A stretch of DNA of 64,000 nt, taken from the NCBI GenBank assembly GCA_030062745.1, contig CP099848.1:4970685-5034684 (forward strand), written 5' to 3'. The notes beneath the pieces are model-generated. The model ran no database searches and had not been told where the DNA came from. It worked only from the letters and a program-made list of their open reading frames with translations. The position numbers and the translations under genes were made by a program. Source of the stretch: Capitulum mitella. Its lineage: Eukaryota; Arthropoda; Thecostraca; Pollicipedomorpha; Pollicipedidae. Shown here in pieces: positions 38,801-51,200 of this stretch; positions within the stretch are counted from its first letter, which is position 1; each line of letters begins with the position of its first letter.

Positions 38801-41800
38801 AAGTTTCCAGCCCAGAAGGTGATTATTGGCTGTTCGATTAAATCCATGCCCCATTAGTTCCAAGTCACAATTTTCTGGCCGCTGCCACGTACACGCTACT
38901 TGGCGCTGACGGATGGGGATTCGATGCCCTTTCAGAAGAGATTTTCGGCAACTTGTTTTGGCAGGAGAGTGTCAGTTCCTAAAATTACTATATTTATGCT
39001 GTCATGTTGACATGGCTTGCAAGAAACACAGGAAAGCGATACGAAGACCAAGTATGTGATCCCGTAAGTCGTAGATGGCCTTCAGTGATACCAACGACGG
39101 TCACGTATTTTTTTCTGTACAGTGTCATTGTAGCATCGATTTTTTGGCCTGTGTAACTGTATCGACCATCGTATTGCGGAAACATGGAAACAAACGTCAT
39201 TTTTCAGCCCCCCGTGAAACTTTACACTGGTTTCATTTACAAGGTCAAAAGTCAAGCCGTGACCTGACGTAACTGCGCTACCTATACTGAACTTCGATCA
39301 TGTTTTGCAAAAAAACGTGGTCTGTCATGATAGAATAAATTCATTCAGGGTTCTAAACTATGGCTGCTGAGGCCACAGCGGGTTCTCCATCTTGCTATGG
39401 TAGGTTCAAAGCAGACCCTTCGAGGGTATAGGAGGCCCCAATTGATTTTCTTACTTCCTTAAGATATATTCATTCCATGTGATATATTGCCATTTCTTAC
39501 CATTATTGTACTGTTAACTTTCTTCTGAAGTGGCGGACAAAGAACCGTCAAATTTTGTCTTGATATGTAACGTCATCAGAAACCTTGAGGTCCGGACTAA
39601 TGGGAATACCTTGGGCATCAAGGTGGCGGGGTATCAAGTGCCGTTTGAATCGTCGAATTCGGGCCATTAGTTTGAAAAACAGTCAGGGGTTAACAAATTT
39701 TCCTAGTAACTGAAAGGTGGGAAAACATCCCAGACAATGGTGGGTCATTATCAAAGAGTGATAATGTATTTTTCTCAGGAGGGTTTCGTATTCAGATGTA
39801 AAGGAATCTCCCTTGTTACGTTTCGCTCGTCACCTAACATGTACAATGGATGGGCGAAATCCGCACCTCCCTTTGGTTTTTCTTCTGCGAGGTTTTTCAC
39901 GTCAGTTCGCTTCAGCTCACCAAGGCAACGGTGCGAAGGGAGCATCGTTTGATGTACCATGAAGCAATTATCTTGCGCTCTGTTTATTGGAAAACGTTTG
40001 CACATGTGGCCTTTTAAGACTCCCCGTCATGGGGGTCAATTTGGCCCCCAGGATAGCTTTTCTTGAATAGAGCGGGACTGCTTACGTTTCTGAAACTCGC
40101 AGTAACTTTCTCAACGTTGTCAGCACTTCGAGAGACGATTTATTTCATAAAATCGGACCGTAACTTGCTGAGATAGTCATGTCTAAAGCCGATGGTCACC
40201 GCGGCGCCGCGTGTCGAAAGGGGCATAACCACCAGCGAGAACCGTGACCCGACATGGCCTCGGGCGACTTTCGGGTGTCTTCTACTTGCCATCGTGTTAC
40301 GTACCTATGAAGAGAATATCTGAACCGTGCTCGAGTTTCTTAGACACTGATAACGACCAAAACGACAAAAATGATGGTCGCTAACGCGTGAGATATCACA
40401 AAATATGTCTCCATTTGACCTGACCTGACTGAAAATGCAACGCGCAAAGCAAACCAAAAAGAGTGGTTTTAGAAACCAAGAACGAAAATGTCCAACGGTG
40501 CTATTTTTAGTCCTTAATTGCAATTAGTTTGGATTTTAGGGGGGAATCAAATTCCCTAACATGATAGCGTGTTCGGGCAAGAGCGCCATGACGGGCCGGG
40601 TTAACGTCGACCGCCCAGTCCGTTGATACCTGGCTGGTGACGAAAAGGCGCGAGGCTGTTCGACGTCTGCGCGTTAATGGGTTACGAAATGCATCGTGTA
40701 GCATACTAGTCGGTTACTAAAATGTTTGCGGTAGATAGTGCACTGCTTAAGTCTATGCTGCACTTTAACCCAGCAGTTGCCGGGGTATATCGTCGCCTTG
40801 TACTTGAGTCGGTGGGTGGGTGGGTGGGAGAGGATACATCAAACGCCCCCACTCAATAACTCCTCAACTAGTGGTCCGATTGGGCTGATTCAGAAGGCAC
40901 TCCATTGTCTCGACCCCAGGCTGCGTCACATTTTTGGACGTCACAACTATATCTGGGGCCACGGGCCACGTCAAAGGCCATATGCTCCATTTATGGTATT
41001 TAACGAGAAAATCTCACCGAGCAGGCTGCCTGATAACCAGACATCACAAGCGGCTTCAAGCCTGTAGAGAACATTTCCGCACCAGGCCACTTAATCCTCC
41101 AATCGATTTCATTACGAATGTTATCGCTTTGGTCGAGAATGTTGCGATAGTTTGGTTGTGAATGTCCAAAATATGAATTCAGAATTCAAAAACACGAAAA
41201 AATAAAACATGGCTGTGAATACCCAAAATAAACAGCGTCGCAACTTCATGCAGTACTATGATGGTTTATTGAATACAATCCTCATAACGCTTGCATATTT
41301 TGTACCATAGTAAGCTGTCATAAAATCACAGTCTTTTGATGTTCGTGGTTGTGGGGATGCAATGGCAAAATACTGAAGATAATGTTGTGTTAATGACGTC
41401 AGCTGGTTTAAAGGATATCACTCTTGTTCTGCCATGATGTTCCACACAAAGACCGATAGGAATTAAGCATACGCGAACACATGAACCATTAAAATTGAAA
41501 CATATTCACGTCGTGTGAAAGCGTCCTTGAAGTTCATCTCAGTGCATGGTCCGATAGTCACATGAGTTCCGCACTGTCACCTTTATGGCAAAGGCCAAGA
41601 GATAACGATGCCTCCCGCTAACTTTCCTAGACATGGCCGATAGTAATGCGTCAACTTTGTGGGGCGGACGGGCACCGGAAAACTGTCCGGCCCTGCCCGG
41701 CTCCGCGTCAGCCTCGCACGGCGGAGCCGAGCCGGCCGACGACTGGACCCTCCGGGGCGTTCATCTTCCCACGACTAACGACGCATCTGTCAGCAGGTGC

Positions 41801-44800
41801 GCCGAACCGCGCGATGAATTATGCAGAATCATGCGAACTTGGGCCGATGCTGGCGGGCGCTCTGCTACACTTTGCCTGCGACAGGCGGGGTAAGTCCGCT
41901 GTGAGGTACGGTGCGGAGGCGTTCGGTCGACGACGGGAAGCCGGAGGTCGGGCTCCACGGCGCCGCAGGCGTCTGGCCTCGGGTTTGATGGGTGGTTCCC
42001 GCTCGCCGCGGCGACCATTCCGGATTGCCCTCTGAAGTGTTGAAGATGCCTGTGGAGTTTTGATCGACCTTTCAGGAGCCCACGTCTTTTGTCACGTGAC
42101 GCTTTGGGTGGCCGTCTTGCGTGGTTTGGGGACAAGCTTGGTGTTCTCAGTGGCCTGCAGGAATAGAAAACATAGGAACTGCACTTGGTTTTTGAAGAGT
42201 TTTCTCGATTTAAGCGCTATTCTGTCCTCCTCATTTCTTAGAACAAAAAGATAGTGATCATAATTTCAACGTGGTATCTGATGACACGGTTGATTATATT
42301 TTCGTCCGAATTAAAATAGAAACATTTAACTTTGAATAGTTAACGGAACGCTTTCTAATGTCCCTTTCTCTTCCGCCCGATGGTAATGCATTCATTCGGG
42401 TTCGGATAAACCAAAGGATTTGATAACTCGTCTTCGTTAACTTGCGTCCCCTGACCGCTCCATGTAGTTCTGCGCGACTTTATACCGACGATGCACGATC
42501 GACAAAACCACCAGCCAGCGAGCCGACGGAACGGGTCTGCGGACATTGAGGCCGGAGTACTGGATCGTGTCCAATCCCCTGCCGACACCTCCGAGGACGC
42601 CCTCGCCTCTGCCACCTTCCACAGCGGGGAGGGGAGGGGTCTCCGCCTCCGCCGCTGAGGCGCGCTCCAATGTGCGGCCCGGGCCCGGCCGCCGGCCGCG
42701 GCGCCGTCCAGTGCCGTCACGTGGGAGTCGGCGGGTGACCGCCGGCGCGCTTAGTATCGCGTCACGTGCCGTCGGCGACGCGGCGCGGCTGGGAATCGCC
42801 GTCCGTCGCTGAGTCTCATCTCCGCGGCCGGCTCGGAGGGCGGGTCGGTCGCCGGCGGAATTCCGTCGATGATGGCGGGGCCGCGTCTGACGACGCGACT
42901 TAATGAATTGTGTCATCGCTCGCGTCGTAAAAGAGCGAAATCTCCGCGGCTGTCCCACAACTCCGACAGCGGCGCCGGCCACATGTGATTCCACATCGGA
43001 GGTTGTAAACTGCGCTTCGAGGACAGCTCTGCTCGGTCTGTCCCTCCCCGTTCCCCCTCGGAAACGCTCCTGATTAACGTCTGCTCGCCCTTCTTCGCAG
43101 TTCTGCTGAGCAGGCTTCAGCGGACTAGCACAACGGAGCTGAACTAAACGGTTTTCTCGCCGGGCGTGAGCTCTGTTTGTAAATCTCCGGGAACTTCCTC
43201 GAAGTTGCGATGCGATTGTCTTTTGCCGGGAGGGCCTCCCTCGCCACGGATGCGGGAGACGGCGTGCTGTTTTTTGTGATTAACGATGTTTAGGGCTCGT
43301 TAGGCGACGGTCGCCGGACCGGAAGAGAGCAACATCCGCGTGGTTTCCATGGGAACGGCCAGTTGTGTGTCCTCGGCCGGTTGCCCCGCACGGACGGTCT
43401 CCCATGATGTAGTGTGCGCGGAGTATTCCAGAGATGGGCCGCGGGCGGCTGACTCGAGTCTGACTCTCGGGATACGTCGAACGTACTGCCGCCCCGTGGT
43501 CAGCTGCGATGGCTGACTCGAGTCGGACTTTCGAGAGACACACTTCCGTGGGAACACAGCAGGCAGCGGAGCCGTTCGACGCCGACGAAGCTGTCGTTCG
43601 CTGAGGACGAAAGATGCTCCGGCCGGCCTGAAACTGGCCTCCCGGTACTCAAGTTTCAGTTCGATTTATTTCTGGACTGAGCGAAGTGTTCCTTCCACTT
43701 GTTTATTCATCGTTTGGTGTGTACTGTAATTTGCCGGTGTATTAACCTCGTTCATATCACTCGAAAACAACCTATTCGGTAAATGTTTTATGAGTGTAAT
43801 CGATATTGAAGCAAACATTACAATGTCCATGAAAGACATACGTTTTCTTTCAAATTTGAATTTATGTTCCTGTAGGAATTTTACAACCTTCGTTGCATTT
43901 TAGAGCGCTATATGTTAAGTACTTTCAGGCGAAACAAACGGATGATCATGCAGTTGTTTTGGGAGCAAACGCATACTGACTACAAAGTACGGTGACATTT
44001 TACCAAGGTCATTAGTGTGGTAGGGCCACAGCAACACAACCGTTGTTGTGACAGTTTTCCTGGCTTTAATGAACTGGTCTCGCGATATAATCATCCCGGA
44101 TGTACCCCCGCGCCTCTCAGACACGACTGGAGCCGTTCGTGCCAGCCCGCTTAGCAGGCCGCAGCGGCCCGTGGTGACCTGTGCCGACCTGTGACGACCC
44201 TCGGTGATCTGTGACGGCACGTTCAGGACACGGCGGCACCCCTGGGACGTGGTCGGACGGGCGCCGCAGATGAGTCGCTGATGGCAGCCTTTGACACTCA
44301 CGAGGGTGCTTACCACAAGTGGTGAGCCCCGCAAGGGATTATTATCGTGGCTTTTGTCTGGCTCGGGTCCGTATGACTTGGAGGACTGTCTATGACGAGA
44401 TGGAATCGCGCATCAACGAAATTGAACACCCCGGCCGCTTTTCGACGCCGGAACACGGCACGCTCAAGCGAGCCAGAAGATACTGCTGATGTATCTAGAC
44501 ACATTCAAAGGGTAAACCGTGGAGCGTTCAGCGCTGGCCGGCGTTGCAACGGGGCTGGCAAAAGTGTAACAACAGTGGGCTGCATCAACGCTCAACATAG
44601 TGAAAGCTCACGATGCTTCTCGAGCGTCGGTCGTTGACATCACGGCAGTGTTGTGGGCAGTGGCGAGGACAGAAGTGGAAGCACGAGGGTTATTGGTGAT
44701 GGCGACGACAGCCGGGAAGCGTTGGGATGAACATCGACGCTTTACGGCCGGCTCCGCCGACGACCGAGGTGCCATTTATCTGCAGAGTCGGCCTGAGCCA

Positions 44801-45241
44801 CCTCGCCGGACAAAAACGGTGGTCGAAGCTGCCAGACAGCGAGCTTACGGCGGGAGAACTGGGGATTTGACCTAGGCGGTCATCAACGGTACGAAACGTC
44901 ATTTAATTGTCCGCAAGGAAGTCTGCAACGCCGTCGTAGAAGCAACACACTCAAAGGCTCGTGTGTGGCAGCCGACAAAGCTCAGAGTTTTTCAGCTTCA
45001 GAAGACTCTTTATGGTTACAAAGGGATAGGGATGTATCCTGCGCGGCAACTGGTAAACGCGTGAGAAATCAAATGTAGTCATTCACTCGTTAACTGATAC
45101 GTTGTGAAATCTGTATACCTGTACTACAGCGAAGCAGGGTACATCAAGCATATTTTGTGTTTTGCTCGTTTGCATTCATGACAGGACGACGTGAGGAGAG
45201 ATATACACATTTAAACATGCACATATACATATTTAAACGTG

Positions 45242-45283
<42 letters not shown>

Positions 45284-48200
45284 CAACATATATATATATA
45301 TATATAACACATACACATATATAACAACTGTCCAACGAACAGCTGTTATATATGATTTGCATTGCATTATTAGTATGAAATCACGATGTTTTCAAAACAA
45401 AGACTATTTCTGAATACTTTGGTACTCTAGCTGCATGCATAACATCTGTTGATGCATAATCACGCTTATCATCCCATGGTCGTTCAAATAATACCAGCAC
45501 AAATCTTCTGCCATCCAGGTGCCTCGGGAGTTGAACTTTGTCCAGTGCTGATTCTACATTAAAGCCTGTGTGACGGGGGTAGAAGGCATTGCCTCACTGC
45601 CCGAAACGGCCCCCTGTTCTCGGTTTCTTTCAGTCTGGGTCGAGTCTACCAGAGAACAGCTCTGAAGCGTGTTCAGACATATTCAGTTCATCCTACTATG
45701 GCAAATAGTCTGGTACTTTGTCGTGTGAATGTGCACGCGCCATTCACGCGAGCTGCTCAGAGGCTCCAGGGCTTTGAGTCTCGATTCAAATTGTAATTGA
45801 AGGAAAAGTTCCTGGAGCTTCAGCTTAATGGTTTTCCTTTAAGCCGCGTTAATTGGGAACTTCAGCTAAGTGACATGAATGAAACACGGTGATTTTCAGT
45901 TTAAATTAGTTTAGTCTGGTTTTAATGTTACGAATGAGAACCGATTCGGAGCACTCTGCTACACATCAGAAAAAGGTTTAATCGACTTGATGCACAACTT
46001 GCGTGACGAAGTATTTTTGACAATCTCTATGGCCAGAAAACTTTTATCGGCCCAGCCGACCGCGAATCAATCATCATCACCTTTGGAAACCACTATTCAA
46101 AACTGAGAAATCAATTTGGATAGAATTGTAAAGGAGAAGTTCTGGAACCAGGACCGCAACACGTTCCAGTTAGTTGAATTTGTGTAGAGGCGAATAATTT
46201 GCGACTCGCTGAGACGGATGGCTCGGACATTCCCCACTTTGTTTCTCCGCCGGCTAACACCGTAACCGAACGGCTCAGCGTCTGCAAGTTTTCAGTACCC
46301 CTTGGCTCATCATTCGGGCACATTGCAGTGAATCGCGTTTGTTGGCAGCATCCATCCCATGGCTTTGTAGCTTGTTTTCTTTCTCCATCTTCATCGATAC
46401 GCTGGTGCTGACAGATTCTCATAGTGTGCGGTATGCGTTATTATGTCATGGCACGTAATAAAGATCAGTTTTGACCTCACTCAGGGCTATCATCGGTAGA
46501 ATCCATATATCTTATTTAGATTTCGTCTAAATAAAGCGTCACTTTACGCCATGCAGCTACTTGTGAGTGCTGTTTTGAGATTTTATGGCGCAAATAGGGA
46601 CACTGAGAAAACTGTGTGATGCGTATCAAGTTTTATGTCATACAGACATGCTTTAAACTCAAGGACGATGATGACGATGACGATGGATTTCTTAGAATCT
46701 TATGACCTAGCCTGACGTGTATCACAATTTTCCTCACATGAATGTGTATTGACATCGCATCCATACGTCTAAGTGTATTTAGGGCTCAGAACTGCTGTTA
46801 CATCTAGTGCGTACGTAGCAATGTATTTTATCCAAATTGGCTAGACATTCGTCTTTGGCCGAGCCTGTGACCTGAGGTGTTATCCCGAGGTAAAAGGACA
46901 AAACGGCATTGCCAAGGCTTCGTTATCGAGAGCGATCTTTCACGGACTCCGATCGGACCATTGTTTGCTGACTTATTTTGTGGGGACTGTTTGATGTCTA
47001 ACCAGAAGAAGTTCAAGATGCAAGCAGCAAGCAGAAGTCGAGCATCAGAGCTCAGTTTCTGCGCAACTGGGCAATTTGCGTCATGCCAGGTCGTGCATTA
47101 TCGCATAGTTTGATGCTAGAGTCAAATATGTATTATGAGTGATATTGCCGGTGTATTATTTATGTCATCTTTACCGTTAATTTGTTCGCCATCTTGAACA
47201 ACTGGTGAAGACAATGGCGCCAAATATGACGGTCACCTAGTGGAACTGATTTTGACGCAGGGTCAACACAAACGTTTGCTGAGGATACCGAAGCCGTCGG
47301 CTGGTGCCCCCCCCCCCCCAGTCTCAGTCCTGCGAAATGAGCTCCGTCCGTGAGCAGCGAGCGTACATGTCCGCCGTGTCGCATCATGTCAGGTCCGCTG
47401 TGTCACGTTACGTTAGGTCCACTGTGTCACGTTATGTTGGCACGTGCCGTCGGAGCCGAGCGAGCACTGGTCGACCTGCCTGGCTCCGGCTGCCGGTTGC
47501 GGTCGACTCCGTGACTGCCGGCTCCCAGAGGCTGAGCAGTTTTGTGTCCGAGGCTGTTTTGTCGGCTCGAGAAGGCAGCGCCAATGTCTGTCGATGGCAT
47601 GGCGATGATGAAAATGGCGCGATGGACGTTGAAGACTTGTTACAGGCAATTTATGGGAACTGGCCATATAGAGGCCATGTAGGCCATTGGATCCCATGCG
47701 GGCCTGGAACAGCCTCATATTATTAGATGAGGTTTTACGGCGTCTTGGACTTTTTTATTCGAATACCCTATGGTTAAATGACCCCCTAATATAAATCTTT
47801 CGATACAATCCTCGAAATGTTTTCAGTACATCGACACGAATCCGGCACGTCTTGACGGCCTCTGTTGTGTGCCGGCCGCCATCTCACCTCTGACCCATCT
47901 CCCTCCGGCAGGTGACGGACGGGGAGCAGGTGCTCTCGACGTTCATCCACCTGCGGGTGAAGCGGCCGCGCGCCGTCATCCAGGGCGCCCCCCGACAGTA
48001 CCACATGGTGCCGGGCAGCACGTTCTCCCTGCGCTGCACTGTCGTTGAGGTGGGCGACGGCGCGCAGCGGCGACGCCCGTCTCCGTCAAACGGCGGCGGG
48101 CGGCGGCCTCTCTCACCACGCGCCCGTCTGAAAATGGCGGTCTGGTGAGACAAAGAGGCTTCTGGCGACGCTTTTTCGGCAACGGTAGGATCTCGTGGCG

Positions 48201-51200
48201 GTGGCGCCGGTGAGGTGAGCATCGGTGTAACCTGGCACGGCGATTGAACATCATTGTCTGACGACCATTGAGTTCAGGTAATTCACTTCGTTCATTGTCG
48301 GCGCCAGGTCGTGGGCGAAGGGAATAGGTCGGCGAATAGGTCACGGTTCGCCGACTTGAGACAATAAAACTAATTCTCGGGAAAATATCTGCCTTATGAA
48401 ACGCTGCCTCTAAAAACGAATTATTCGGCTCGTAAACCTTTCGTGGCGCTCTTCATACACGAACTGTAGTGAGGGCATTTCGTAAGAATTTCGTTTCTGT
48501 TCGGACTGAAACGCGCGGCCAGTGTGCAATCAGTGTCGCATTCAACAGACCACGCGACGTGCCTCATGCCTGTTGCATTTACCAGCCGGGAGAAAACTTG
48601 GCCAGAGCAGCCTGTCAGACGGCAATATCGCCCGGCAAGCCCGGATGGCCCGCGGGCGGATTTCATTTTCCGGCGGCAAAATCTGCTGAGACGATGCAGA
48701 CGTCACGGCGGGGCGTCAGGCGCAGCTCAGCCGTAACGTGTGTTCGGGACTCATTAAAAGCAGACGAATTGGCCGGATTGGGCTCTGCTCGACGAACTTC
48801 CGCGGAATTCGTCGAGCGGTCCGACTTAAACGGCTGCTGTCAGGCGGGCAGTCGATGCGGTCGGCTGGTCGCTGAGACGCGTCTGCTGACGGGGGCGGTG
48901 ACCCGCACCAGGCGCTGTGGTTCCGATGTGGCGATCAGGCCAGCGGGCCTTTTAGGATGGCCTCCAGGGCTTCGAAAGGTGCCTTTCCATGACGCTTAAA
49001 GATAACGTCTTTTCGACATGCTCCTGCCGTAGACTGCTGCCAGACAGTGGGTCAAATGGCCCGGAGGCGCACACGACCTCGGCGGAGTGCTGAGTACGGG
49101 GCCAACGCTGCTGAGACGGATCCGGTTTACTGGTAGGCTGTGCCGCAGTGCCGCCGTGCGGGCGGGACAGAATACCCGCAGGCGCCAGTCTGTGTGGAGA
49201 GTTTCGGACACTAGAGTTTCGGACACAGCGGCCTCCGTTTTGGTGACTTCCAGCTCCGTTCCGGGTGAAGTGCTGTCTACCGGACCAAATCTGACTCCTC
49301 TCAAATGCAAAGTGCGCCATAACGCATGGAACCCTTCATTGGAGCGTGACAACGGACAACGCACGGAAATGTTCTTTATTGTTGGAGTACTTTTTTGGTC
49401 CAATATCGTTGTTTTGGAAATCAGCCCTCATTGTGAAAGGTGCAGTCGTCGATCGTTATGCTAAAAAAGCATAGGGTATCAGTGCCGGCCTGTGAGAGAC
49501 AACCAGAGGACGTTTTCATGTGCCCCAGTCCTTTGCGACATTCGTGGTCAACAAATCTTGAGCCCCGTTTCGAACCAAATCAACAGCCTGTTTGAACCGT
49601 ACCTGGGTATTGCCGTGCAGCCATGGCCTCGCTGTGAGCTGGAATGGCCAAGAACCTCGTCGGGTGGCTATATGACTGTTGCTACCTGAAGCAGCTCCGA
49701 TATTTCGGTTGTTGGTAATTTCAGCACTTGAAAACTTTGGCGTATGTCCAAAATCGTGAATTTTGCCAGCACTTTATACACAACCATGTTTTTCCTTCGT
49801 TGTTAAATTTGCATATCAACATAAGTGCCTCTTCAGGCTAATACCAGATTTTCCAGGCTTGCAGAGGGATTACTATCAAGACGTTTTCAGCCTGAGAGGT
49901 AAGGCTAAAAGGATCGCACAGTTTGGCGTCCGGCGCTCTGAAATGCGCCCGAAGAATACTTCTGGCGCATTGGGAAATCAACGAAGACACCAGAGGCGCA
50001 CGGACTCTCAATGGTGACGCAAGAGACTGCAGTCAGATCATTTTGATCGAGAGCCGGCGTCCGAGAGCACGAGACGGGGCAGGGAGGCGGCATCAACTAT
50101 TCAGCCGGCACATTTGCTACTCTGGGCAGGTCAAGCCCACAGATGCATCATCCGAGTCTGCAATATATTTAGCGCTCGTCGTCTTTGAAAAAGGCGCTCA
50201 TTTCTGTAATGGCCAGTGGTATTTCGGACTGGAAATTGGTTTGGGTCAGAGAGAAATGTGTGAGATCCCAGCTGAGCTTTGTAAGAAAATCGAGCTGACA
50301 GAAGAAGAAACTAGCTCATATTCGCAGCAGTCATATTCGTGTTTCTGATCAGGAAGGGTGGCATAGATTTTAAACCTTGTTTCTAAAAAAAGATCAGCAA
50401 GGTGTGTTCAAGTGATAATGTTGGCATTAAAAACATCTGTATATCTTTTTCATTACATTAAAAAGTAAAGCAAGAATAAAATAGCTTCTCGTTCGTCTGG
50501 TGTTGGCCTTCTAATTTTATGAACAAACGATGGGATGCGCCGGTTGCGATTGAAAACATCGTGATACTCAGAAACGTGGCATTGTATTAAGAAAACGACG
50601 CAAAACATTTGTATCATTTTACATTGATCATCATATTGTACGAGGCGCAAAATTTCCCCTTTCATTTTAGCCCAACGGTCGTTTTCGACCCATGGCTTGA
50701 AAAGTCTATGCAGATTGTCCTTTCTAGGTCACAACCGTCTGGAATGTCTACCTATGTCGGGAATACAGAAGGGTGTGGAAAAGCATTTCAGTTGGATGCA
50801 TATCTCCCCCAGGTGTAAGGGTACACATTGGACGGAAGCTGCATTAGAACTGTTGGACACAACGCCCTTGTGTACAGCAGCTAATGATCTCAGATTGACT
50901 ATTGGTAGTCAGTAGCCGAAACATGTTGCGCTTAGTCAGAATGCAACGGATCATGTCGCACGGTCACATAAGTATGTGTCATGGCGCTGGTACCTTGCTG
51001 TCTGTTGCCAAAATTCGAGGGGTTCTTTAGACCCACTTGATTCCCCGTAAGCTGAGTGTCCGGGGCGGTGGACGTGGTGCGCGGAGCCGGATGGGGCTGG
51101 GCTGGAACTGGCTACCGGTTCAGTGTATCCATCTGCTTAGCTGAAAATGCTGGGAACGAGCCGCGTGAGCCTTGCCCGGATATTGCATCGTTTACGAGTG

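Larger units (their letters stand above)
38661..47911. other. Intron 3, last part: no gene recognised
   Basis: Alternating AT-rich and GC-rich intronic sequence. CpG-rich islands lie at 41640-42010 and 42540-43000, with open but featureless frames on both strands. A short diverged direct repeat built on ctgactcgagtc occurs at about 43449 and 43512. Frames at 43915-44875 on both strands resemble nothing known. No splice-supported extra exon was found. Confidence 0.42.

Noticed and set aside
43915-44875. Candidate gene on either strand (139-codon minus and 91-codon plus frames)
   Set aside because: No family resemblance, no continuity between frames and no convincing splice sites.
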